A DNA stretch of 5,880 nucleotides from JANRKG01 sp033763635 (GTDB lineage Bacteria > Cyanobacteriota > Cyanobacteriia > GCF-001939115), in NCBI GenBank assembly GCA_033763635.1, contig JANRKG010000063.1:1-5880 (forward strand), given 5' to 3'. The notes under the pieces were generated by a model. That model did no database searches and had not been told where the DNA came from. It saw nothing but the letters and a program-made list of their open reading frames with translations. The position numbers and the translations under genes are program-made. Shown here piece by piece: positions 1 through 5,200 of this stretch. Within the stretch, counting starts at the first letter, position 1. Every line of letters starts with the position of its first letter.

Positions 1-616
1 GTAACACAGTCCCCACTGCTGTCAGAAATGGGGCAAAGGGTTCTGGTAACACGAACTCGATACGGCGATCGTCGAGTGCCCGGACCTGGGGCAGTTTCCC
101 CTCTTCCCCAATCCGCAACACATCTCGATAATCAGTGGGAATTTCTTCGTTGAAGAAAATTTTGTTGTAGGTGAAGTCTACATCTTCCGCCGTTAACGGT
201 TCTCCATCAGACCACTTCAACCCTTCCCGCAGCTTAAAGACATAGCGCAGGTCATTATTCGTCACTTCCCAGGATTCGGCGATTCCTGGTTCGATCGCCC
301 CCGTAACCCCGTTTTCCGTTACCAATCCCTCATAAATCAGGGAAAAAATAATCGTTGATTCCTGGCTGAGGGGTAAGTTAAAGGTTTTGGGATCGGATAG
401 GGAACTCACAACAATTTGCGGCACCTGATTTGCGGCGGTTTTAAATTGGGCAGGACTGCATCCCCCCAGAATAACTGCCAACACAAGGGCGAATAGGGGT
501 GGGAAAAAATGGGCACCCTTAATATAAGAAAGGGCACGCACCAGAAAATTTTCCTGAAATATCCCCTCTGGTTTCCTCTGAGCAATCCAGTGAATCAGCG
601 ATCGACGGAATAGCAT
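1..616 (-). CDS. ABC transporter substrate-binding lipoprotein, peptide/nickel family (SBP_bac_5), C-terminus outside window
   Basis: Likely captures oligopeptides or a similar solute in the periplasm and delivers it to an ABC permease. About 205 residues are visible; family members are usually 500-600, so the gene runs off the left edge. From the ATG at 616, a long basic N-terminus leads into a hydrophobic stretch ending in a lipobox, LGGC, with Cys near residue 53. The mature part has the family's typical opening: SLSDPKTFNLPLSQ, then IYEGLVTENG, PGIAESWEV, FKLREGLKWSDGEPLTAEDV and LPEPFAPFLTAVG. The start is uncertain: a GTG at 541 would give a more usual signal peptide of about 28 residues and has AGGA about 10 bases upstream, whereas the ATG at 616 has no clear ribosome binding site. 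The strongest Shine-Dalgarno here belongs to an out-of-frame ATG at 651. Family assignment is confident; substrate is not known. Confidence 0.9.
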   Translation of the reverse strand, partial: MLFRRSLIHWIAQRKPEGIFQENFLVRALSYIKGAHFFPPLFALVLAVILGGCSPAQFKTAANQVPQIVVSSLSDPKTFNLPLSQESTIIFSLIYEGLVTENGVTGAIEPGIAESWEVTNNDLRYVFKLREGLKWSDGEPLTAEDVDFTYNKIFFNEEIPTDYRDVLRIGEEGKLPQVRALDDRRIEFVLPEPFAPFLTAVGTVL

Positions 617-651
617 CTTGCCGGATGACGAAATAAAGACCTTCCTCGCAT
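595..651 (-). other. Possible 18-residue leader ORF overlapping the start of the substrate-binding protein gene
   Basis: An ATG at 651 opens a short frame (starting MRGRSLFRHP, arginine-rich) that ends in TGA at 595-597. It overlaps the ATG at 616 of the substrate-binding protein in another frame. It is worth listing because it has a perfect AGGAGG six bases upstream, the best ribosome binding site in the window. It could be a leader peptide that couples translation to the downstream start. It could also be chance, or a sign that the lipoprotein's true N-terminus was broken by a frameshift. Nothing in the peptide itself indicates a function. Confidence 0.25.
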
Positions 652-657
652 GATAAA

Positions 658-663
658 CCTCCT
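658..663 (-). promoter_or_regulatory. Strong Shine-Dalgarno (AGGAGG), out of frame with the substrate-binding protein
   Basis: Read on the minus strand, AGGAGG is followed by six bases and then ATG at 651. The spacing is ideal for initiation, but the ATG is not in frame with the lipoprotein gene it precedes. It also lies in the 67-base gap between the divergent genes, where both promoters or 5' leaders would be expected. No convincing -10/-35 pair was seen there. Confidence 0.5.
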
Positions 664-683
664 GACCCCAAAATCGGTGGCCT

Positions 684-857
684 ATGACTGACGAAGACCT
701 ATCTTACCCAAACCCCATTAAGCCCAATCTCTTGCCCAGCAACGAGTTCCAGCGATGGCTCCTCAAGCGAGGAATTAGTCAGGAGATGTACGATCGTCTC
801 CCTGCGGAAGAACGTATCAGTCTGTACCAGCAGGCAATGAAGGAGCGATATCGGTAA
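684..857 (+). CDS. Small hypothetical protein, 57 residues
   Basis: An ATG-to-TAA frame of 57 residues beginning MTDEDLSYPNPIKPNLLPS. I do not recognise a named family. The composition looks like a real soluble small protein: a proline/asparagine-rich N-terminus, then a probable helical part with FQRWLLKRGISQEMYDRLPAEE and a final amphipathic helix ending QQAMKERYR. It is rich in charged residues, with no membrane segment, no cysteine and a CGATCG inside the coding sequence, as in neighbouring genes. A GGTGG lies about three bases before the ATG and may be a weak ribosome binding site. It is transcribed divergently from the substrate-binding protein, with 67 bases between the two ATGs. No terminator is evident after the stop. 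Coding is likely, function unknown. Confidence 0.7.
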   Translation: MTDEDLSYPNPIKPNLLPSNEFQRWLLKRGISQEMYDRLPAEERISLYQQAMKERYR

Positions 858-887
858 TTTTAGTATAAATGCACTATGAAGTTTGTG

Positions 888-931
888 CTTTTTGTCTACT
901 TATCTTTTTGTCTACTTATCTTTTTGTCTAC
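888..931. repeat. Short tandem repeat, 16-bp unit, about 2.75 copies
   Basis: The unit TTTTTGTCTACTTATC occurs exactly at 889-904 and 905-920 and partly at 921-931; the base at 888 also fits the period. The copies are identical, suggesting recent slippage expansion. The unit length is not a multiple of three, so each added copy would shift any reading frame through it, which argues against the overlapping plus-strand frame at 876-1061 being a gene. Confidence 0.9.
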
Positions 932-952
932 AACTCTAGAATCAATCAACAC

Positions 953-977
953 GAAATACAGGGTAGGAAATACAGGG
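953..977. repeat. Direct repeat of GAAATACAGGG, period 14
   Basis: GAAATACAGGG occurs exactly at 953-963 and 967-977, separated by TAG. It is a second short duplication only 21 bases after the 16-bp tandem repeat, which makes this spacer locally slippage-prone or patched together. Confidence 0.8.
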
Positions 978-1065
978 GCATATCAGTTTCAAAGTAGGAG
1001 AATCGGTTTACTGAACGCAACCGAAGCAAAATTTTCGCTGCCTGAGACTCAACCGGACTAAATTT

Positions 1066-1269
1066 TTAGAGTGCAGGATAGCTGTTGCCGCACTCTGGCA
1101 GTGTAATAGCTGTTGCGAGGTCAAATGAGGAGTCGAGAAAAGAACGCTTACAAGAAAACAACGTGTATCCATCAAGTCGTCGGAGCGATACAACTTGATC
1201 AGCGCAGTCAACAACGCAGTAATAATGACCACTCTTAGAAATTAGCAATTCTCCAGTTTGAACTTGCAT
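1066..1269 (-). CDS. Possible small hypothetical protein, 67 residues
   Basis: From the ATG at 1269 the frame gives 67 residues beginning MQVQTGELLISKSGHYYCVV and ending in TAA at 1066-1068; a TTG three codons earlier (1278) is an alternative start. I do not recognise a named family. The first two thirds read like a compact all-beta protein: alternating hydrophobic and polar residues, GHYYCVV, a turn, VVSLRRLDGYTLFSCKRSF, then LDSSFDLA, which is more regular than a random frame. The last 18 or so residues look less protein-like. It has four cysteines and no membrane segment. No good ribosome binding site is visible, and it stands alone in a mostly non-coding AT-rich spacer, so it may be a small orphan gene, a remnant or spurious. 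It overlaps a less plausible minus-strand frame at 1008-1232. Confidence 0.4.
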   Translation of the reverse strand: MQVQTGELLISKSGHYYCVVDCADQVVSLRRLDGYTLFSCKRSFLDSSFDLATAITLPECGNSYPAL

Positions 1270-1280
1270 GTATTTCAACT

Positions 1281-1496
1281 AACAATCTAAAAAAATTATT
1301 TAAGACATATTTAGTAATAACTGAAAAAGATACAGTTAAGCAATATAGTTTATGTAAAATTTATGATTTAACAAAGTAAGAACCTTTCCTCTATTGAGTT
1401 TTGTTTTGTTTTTTGCGAACAAGAAATATTTAATCAAGAGATGAACGCCGTCCTGAAAAGTAAATAAAATTCATGAAGAAAAGTATCGTATATTAG
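1281..1496. other. AT-rich spacer without a recognisable gene
   Basis: Strikingly AT-rich; for example, only 13 of the 60 bases at 1321-1380 are G or C. It contains a short inverted repeat, TAACTG at 1318-1323 and CAGTTA at 1333-1338, upstream of the possible gene at 1066-1269, and a T-rich run around 1398-1416. No frame in it looks coding, and I could not place a promoter with confidence. Confidence 0.5.
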
Positions 1497-1640
1497 GTTG
1501 GCTCTCCCAGCGTCAATAACTGGAAATCCTATTTTGTGGGTTACACCCCTGCCTTCAAGGAGAAGATTTTGGCCGCATTTGACAGATTGACGATGGGGCG
1601 TAGTACTGATCATTCATCCCATTCCCCTAATGGGTTTTAA
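1497..1640 (+). pseudogene. Possible remnant of a coding sequence (C-terminal fragment)
   Basis: Between a TAG at 1494-1496 and a TAA at 1638-1640, one plus-strand frame reads as a protein-like stretch including VNNWKSYFVGYTPAFKEKIL, then AAFDRLTMGRSTD and a Ser/His-rich end. The middle has a plausible aromatic/helical composition, but there is no ATG at its beginning. The first ATG upstream in this frame (1473) is separated from it by the TAG. It could be the tail of a decayed gene such as a transposase, but I do not recognise the family. Chance is a real alternative for 47 codons. Confidence 0.2.
1618..1638 (+). terminator. Weak terminator-like hairpin with short T tract
   Basis: CCCATT (1618-1623) and AATGGG (1629-1634) form a perfect six-pair stem over a five-base loop, followed by TTTT at 1635-1638. 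The shape fits a weak plus-strand intrinsic terminator, lying at the end of the possible remnant at 1497-1640. The stem is short and the T tract minimal. Confidence 0.3.
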
Positions 1641-1653
1641 ATCATAGTGATTA

Positions 1654-1720
1654 CAGGCTGCGGTCTAAAGTGACCTAGCCTGCCCTGAGAAGACACAACT
1701 GAGAAACGGAATTCTCAGGG
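1654..1720. other. Two abutting hairpins with a competing alternative stem
   Basis: First hairpin, 1654-1682: CAGGCT pairs with AGCCTG, then a small internal loop (GC opposite T), then GGTC with GACC over the loop TAAAGT. It is ten pairs in all. The second begins at the very next base: CCCTGAGAA (1683-1691) pairs perfectly with TTCTCAGGG (1712-1720) across a 20-base loop. That loop contains a second CTGAGAA (1699-1705), which can instead pair with TTCTCAG (1712-1718) over a six-base loop, so two left arms compete for one right arm. No T tract follows on either strand, so these are not standard intrinsic terminators. They lie about 130 bases downstream of the AAA+ ATPase stop codon. The possible roles are a structured 3' UTR, a small RNA or a mobile-element end. 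Confidence 0.5.
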
Positions 1721-1742
1721 GAAAAATCGCCGAAACCCTTGA

Positions 1743-1766
1743 TAGATAGAGCGAATTGCTTATCTA
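1743..1766. other. Hairpin with one bulged base
   Basis: TAGATA (1743-1748) pairs with TATCTA (1761-1766), and AGC (1750-1752) with GCT (1758-1760), leaving G1749 bulged and GAATT as the loop. That is nine pairs. It continues the run of hairpins that starts at 1618. Weaker ones follow at 1784-1806 (GCAGTTG with CAACCGC, one mismatch) and 1811-1822 (CTTC, loop TGAA, GAAG). Confidence 0.45.
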
Positions 1767-1851
1767 AGTGTTTGCACCCAAAAGCAGTTGTCAAAATTTC
1801 AACCGCATTCCTTCTGAAGAAGATTCGTCTCTCTCCCTGAAAAGCAAGGTG

Positions 1852-3822
1852 CTAAACCACATCCCAGCCCTTAATTTCGGCTTCCGTCATCGGGCGCTCT
1901 AGCTTAATGTACTCACTCTGCGCCGCCTGTAACAAATGGGGCATCTGAATCGGCACTCCCGCATCCGCCGCCAGAAACGCCGCATTCAGGGCAATGTTGC
2001 GGATATTACCGCCCGCGACATTGAGTTTCGCAAGTTTCTGGTAAGACAAATTCTCGGTGGGCGTTTCCTTCGGGAAAACCCGCTGCCAGATTTCGGCCCG
2101 TTGGGTGGCATCCGGGAAAGGAAACTGCACCACAAAGCGCAACCGTCGCAGAAAAGCCTGATCCAGCGAAGCTTTAAGGTTGGTGGTCAGAATAGCAAGC
2201 CCCCGATACGCTTCCATGCGTTGCAGAAGATAGGCGACTTCCATATTGGCATAGCGATCGTGGGAATCTTTTACTTCACTACGTTTCCCAAAGAGGGCAT
2301 CGGCTTCATCAAAGAGCAGAATCGCACCGCCCAACTCGGCGGCATCAAAGATGCGGCGCAGATTTTTTTCCGTTTCCCCGATGTACTTGCTCACGACAGA
2401 ACTCAGGTCAATGCGATACAAGTCCAGATGTAACGCATTGGCTAAAACTTCTGCTGCCAGGGTTTTTCCCGTGCCGCTGGCTCCCGCAAAAAGGGCACTA
2501 ATGCCCAAGCCCCGCTCTCCCTGACGGGCAAACCCCCATTGTTCGTAAACCGTAGACCGTTGCCGCACCTGAGCCGCTAGCGTTTGCAGCGTTTGTTTTT
2601 CCTTTTCCGGTAAAACCAGATCTTCCCACACGGCCTGACTGCGGATCGGTTGGGTGAGTTCTTCTAAACGGGGTCGGGCATAACTCAGGCAGGTAGTCCA
2701 GAGGCGATCGGCGATTTTTCCGGTTCCCTGAGCAAAAACCTGGGTGCTGATCGTCTGGATCGCCAGGTGAGACAGGTTAAAGTGGCTGACTAATTTAGTC
2801 ACCTGCCTCTCAATCTCCGTGGGTTCCAGGGTCGTTGTTGCTTCCAGGGTTTGCCTCCAGAGATGGCGTTGCTCGATCGTCGTTGGTTGAGTTACTTCAA
2901 AGGTCATGACCGATCGCTGCCGAGTGGAACGACGATCGCGACTCAGGATGAACAGGGGCCGCTGACAATTTTCAATCAGGTAGGCGATGGTACTACTTTG
3001 CTGATGGGACGGGTTACTATTTTCCCCCGTTTCTTGCAAACTATCACAATCCAGTAAGAGTAAGCTTCCGGTGAGAATGGCTTCCCGTTCCCACAAAGTA
3101 CGAACCAGATTTAGTTTTTCAAAGTCACTGGGAAGAATATCGGCATTCAAACTCAGCAATCCATAGCCCAATTGCTGACAAACTGCCAACGCGATCGTGC
3201 GTTTGCTGGCATTCTCGTACCCACAGAGTTGAATAATCGGAGGAGACTCAGTGTTTTGGAGAATTCCCTGAATTTCTTCCACCTGTTGTTGATAGGACGG
3301 GGGAAGTATGTGGGCCGTTGGACGGGCCAGGGAGGTGACAATGCCGAGCAACTGAGGATCTAATTGGGTATCTCCCAGCAAAAAATGAAGAATGCGTTCG
3401 TTAATTCGCAGCGGGCTGTAGGTGAGGGTGGGAGAGCCTCCCAGTTCGATAAGCGACCAACGGCGTAGGGGAGATTCGGGAGTAATGGCGCTCCAATGGC
3501 CCTGGGGCAGGTAGCTGAGGGCCAGGTTAAAGGTCGGGTAAGCCCGCTGGGAATCTTTCAGCAGGTTGGAAATCAGGGGGCTTAGGCCACTGTGCAATTC
3601 CATTCCTGCACAGAGCAACACGATCGCCCGCTCAAAAGCAGTTAACCCAAAGAGATAGCAGAGTTGATCGATCGCTGCCGGGGGATTGAGGGGGTCCGGT
3701 GGAGGGGGAGGACTCGCCTCGGATTGCAGCAGGGAGACGATTTGGGCGATCGAGGCCATCAGGTATTGATGGTTCAGTTCAGCCCACGATCGGGTGGGTT
3801 GGGAAACGGTGGTTGGGTTCAT
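1852..3822 (-). CDS. AAA+ ATPase of a contractile injection system (Afp15/Pvc15 type)
   Basis: A 656-residue cytoplasmic ATPase. In characterised contractile injection systems this family is needed for correct particle assembly, though its exact substrate is unsettled. Residues 1-35 are helical and lead to a proline run (38-43); 50-190 resemble the family's N-terminal helical/winged-helix part (GLTAFERAIVLLCAGMEL). A degenerate AAA-like module follows at about 195-310, with a corrupted Walker A (GYENASKRT, 201-209) and a weak Walker B (LLLLDCD, 254-260). The active AAA+ module is at about 400-640: Walker A GASGTGKT (447-454), pore-loop KYIG (479-482), Walker B ILLFDEAD (501-508), sensor-1 ILTTN (544-548), arginine-finger region FLRRLRF (557-563) and a sensor-2-like GGNIRNI (604-610). 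The ATG at 3822 has AGGGGA about 11 bases upstream. It follows the DUF4255 gene by 64 bases and is last in the minus-strand unit. Family is confident; the CIS role rests on that plus the neighbour. Confidence 0.9.
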   Translation of the reverse strand: MNPTTVSQPTRSWAELNHQYLMASIAQIVSLLQSEASPPPPPDPLNPPAAIDQLCYLFGLTAFERAIVLLCAGMELHSGLSPLISNLLKDSQRAYPTFNLALSYLPQGHWSAITPESPLRRWSLIELGGSPTLTYSPLRINERILHFLLGDTQLDPQLLGIVTSLARPTAHILPPSYQQQVEEIQGILQNTESPPIIQLCGYENASKRTIALAVCQQLGYGLLSLNADILPSDFEKLNLVRTLWEREAILTGSLLLLDCDSLQETGENSNPSHQQSSTIAYLIENCQRPLFILSRDRRSTRQRSVMTFEVTQPTTIEQRHLWRQTLEATTTLEPTEIERQVTKLVSHFNLSHLAIQTISTQVFAQGTGKIADRLWTTCLSYARPRLEELTQPIRSQAVWEDLVLPEKEKQTLQTLAAQVRQRSTVYEQWGFARQGERGLGISALFAGASGTGKTLAAEVLANALHLDLYRIDLSSVVSKYIGETEKNLRRIFDAAELGGAILLFDEADALFGKRSEVKDSHDRYANMEVAYLLQRMEAYRGLAILTTNLKASLDQAFLRRLRFVVQFPFPDATQRAEIWQRVFPKETPTENLSYQKLAKLNVAGGNIRNIALNAAFLAADAGVPIQMPHLLQAAQSEYIKLERPMTEAEIKGWDVV

Positions 3823-3886
3823 CGAAATTGTTTTCCCCTGAAGTTACAGCGAATTCCCCCCGTTGTGAAGACGCGAAGTTGACGCG

Positions 3887-5146
3887 CTATCGGGGAATGG
3901 TGATGCGGGGGCCGACGTACCATTCATAGGTAGGACTGTCGGGGTTGTTGTCTACCTGTAATTGGCTCTCGGCTCCGTCTACCATGAGGCGCACCAGATA
4001 TTCTCCTGGCTTGACTTCCTTTAAGGGAATGGGAACGATCGGGCTATCGATGGAGCGAGGCACGGCATCAAAGAGGTAGGAGGCGGGTTGAGTGGTTTGC
4101 CATTCGTTGAGAACCACGACGACCCGTTGCTTGGCCCCGATCGTTAAATTCGTGCGTAGCGTTAACAGGCCCGATCGCATCTCATCTTCTTCGGAAATCT
4201 GGGAAACTTCCAGGACAAGGATCTGAAGTCTCAGAACAAAGGGAATTGCATTGGATTCTTTTCCTCTGCCATAGGAAGCGTTTTGGGAAGGATGGATCAC
4301 CTGTAAACTCTGTACCCCGGCCCGCAGGGCGGTTGGGGGGATGAGGGCTAAGGGCAGAACAATTTGGGTCGAACTTACTTCCGTGGGGGTGACATCCACG
4401 CCACAGATTCGTACCTGGGTTCCCCAATCTCCCTTTAATTGGGTTCCCGTGATGACCAGCACACTGTCAGCCCGAATTCCTTCCCCAACGCCCCCCTGCG
4501 CCGCCACCTGGGTAATTTGAGGTTGGTTGAAGAAGGGGGCCAGCCCGCTGGTTTGTCGTTCGCGAATGGGTAGACCTCGTACCGGAGAGTCATCCCCTTC
4601 CACCAGCACCACCAACACTTTATAGGCAACTGAGAGCAGGTAAGGGGTTTGAAAAAACACAGACCAGGCCTTCGACAAATCTTCTAGATTGAGATCGATA
4701 GGAATGACACTAATTTGCTGCACCTGATCCGCCAGGTCCGAATCCTGTAAAAACGAGAGGGTTGAATCTCGACAGGCAGCGCGAATCATGCTCTGGTCAA
4801 TCACCCGTTTATCATTTAAGGTCCGTATTACACTCCCCAGTAACCGCTGGGGTTCTAGCTCGGTTTCGTTCCCATAGAAGCTGAACATATAGTACAGATC
4901 CAGGGCCGCCTGTCGCTTTGTGGGCATCCCACGGGATCTCAGGGGGGTGGCATCCATGTTGTTTAAGGCAGGGTTCGTAATCACCTGGTAGAGAAACAGA
5001 TTGACCCCTGTTTCCGGTGTGCCATTGCCAATTTCACTGGGCCGCACTGTAGTAATTCGTGCCCCTTCAATATCAGTTTGTACGGCTGCTTGGAGGGTTC
5101 TCTGAAGGGTTGCAGTGACGGTTGCAACTGCAAGGTAGTTACTCAT
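3887..5146 (-). CDS. DUF4255 (Pvc16 N-terminal domain) protein, CIS tail-cap/terminator type
   Basis: A 419-residue soluble protein. Residues 1 to about 190 match the DUF4255/Pvc16_N family of contractile injection systems: an N-terminal helix (MSNYLAVATVTATLQRTLQA), then GVNLFLYQVITNPALNN, LDLYYMFSFYG, LLGSVIRTL and the closing LSKAWSVFFQTPYLLSVAYK. Relatives such as Afp16 cap or terminate the tube and sheath. Residues about 207-290 look like an IPT/TIG immunoglobulin-like fold (PQITQV, then VLVITGTQL, VRICGVDV, STQIVLPL, VQSLQVIHP). About 300-419 are a further beta-rich domain ending GPRITIPR. This makes it longer than the roughly 300-residue Afp16 type. The ATG at 5146 has AAGGAA about 11 bases upstream. 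It lies 54 bases after the response regulator and 64 before the AAA+ ATPase. Family is confident; tail-cap function is inferred by homology. DUF4255 proteins also occur in some other phage-tail-like loci. Confidence 0.88.
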   Translation of the reverse strand: MSNYLAVATVTATLQRTLQAAVQTDIEGARITTVRPSEIGNGTPETGVNLFLYQVITNPALNNMDATPLRSRGMPTKRQAALDLYYMFSFYGNETELEPQRLLGSVIRTLNDKRVIDQSMIRAACRDSTLSFLQDSDLADQVQQISVIPIDLNLEDLSKAWSVFFQTPYLLSVAYKVLVVLVEGDDSPVRGLPIRERQTSGLAPFFNQPQITQVAAQGGVGEGIRADSVLVITGTQLKGDWGTQVRICGVDVTPTEVSSTQIVLPLALIPPTALRAGVQSLQVIHPSQNASYGRGKESNAIPFVLRLQILVLEVSQISEEDEMRSGLLTLRTNLTIGAKQRVVVVLNEWQTTQPASYLFDAVPRSIDSPIVPIPLKEVKPGEYLVRLMVDGAESQLQVDNNPDSPTYEWYVGPRITIPR

Positions 5147-5200
5147 GAAATCAAGGGTTCCTTAAAAATGCAAGAATCAAAAATAAATGGTTGATTGAAT
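5147..5200. other. Short AT-rich intergenic gap ahead of the CIS genes
   Basis: Fifty-four bases between the regulator's TAA and the DUF4255 gene's ATG. AAGGAA (5158-5163, minus strand) is the likely ribosome binding site, with a rather long spacer of about 11 bases. The rest is AT-rich, with no hairpin-plus-T terminator, consistent with read-through from the regulator. A promoter cannot be excluded, but no clear -10/-35 pair is visible. Confidence 0.45.

Noticed and set aside
876..1061. Plus-strand frame of 61 residues with a hydrophobic start
   Set aside because: Its apparent signal-peptide-like start is made by the 16-bp tandem repeat, each copy of which would shift the frame. There is no ribosome binding site, and the rest is not protein-like.
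1008..1232. Minus-strand frame of 74 residues
   Set aside because: It overlaps the more protein-like frame at 1066-1269, and its composition looks random.
1541..1553. GGGTTACACCC-like short inverted sequence
   Set aside because: The stem is only about four pairs, and it sits within the possible coding remnant; not distinguishable from chance.
1683..1720. CTGAGA motifs considered as a thiamine pyrophosphate riboswitch
   Set aside because: The other conserved parts of that riboswitch are missing, and no thiamine gene follows on either strand.
797..2254. Gap of about 1.46 kb without CGATCG, considered as a sign of foreign DNA
   Set aside because: A gap of about 1.24 kb (4178-5416) exists within normal genes of the same window, so the absence is not informative.
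1936..2433. Plus-strand frame of 165 residues
   Set aside because: It lies wholly antisense to the conserved AAA+ module; it is rich in Arg, Gln and Phe with no recognisable domain, so it is a shadow.
3861..3886. GACGCG repeats in the gap between the two CIS genes
   Set aside because: They are too short and too few to distinguish from chance, and they form no stable hairpin with a T tract.
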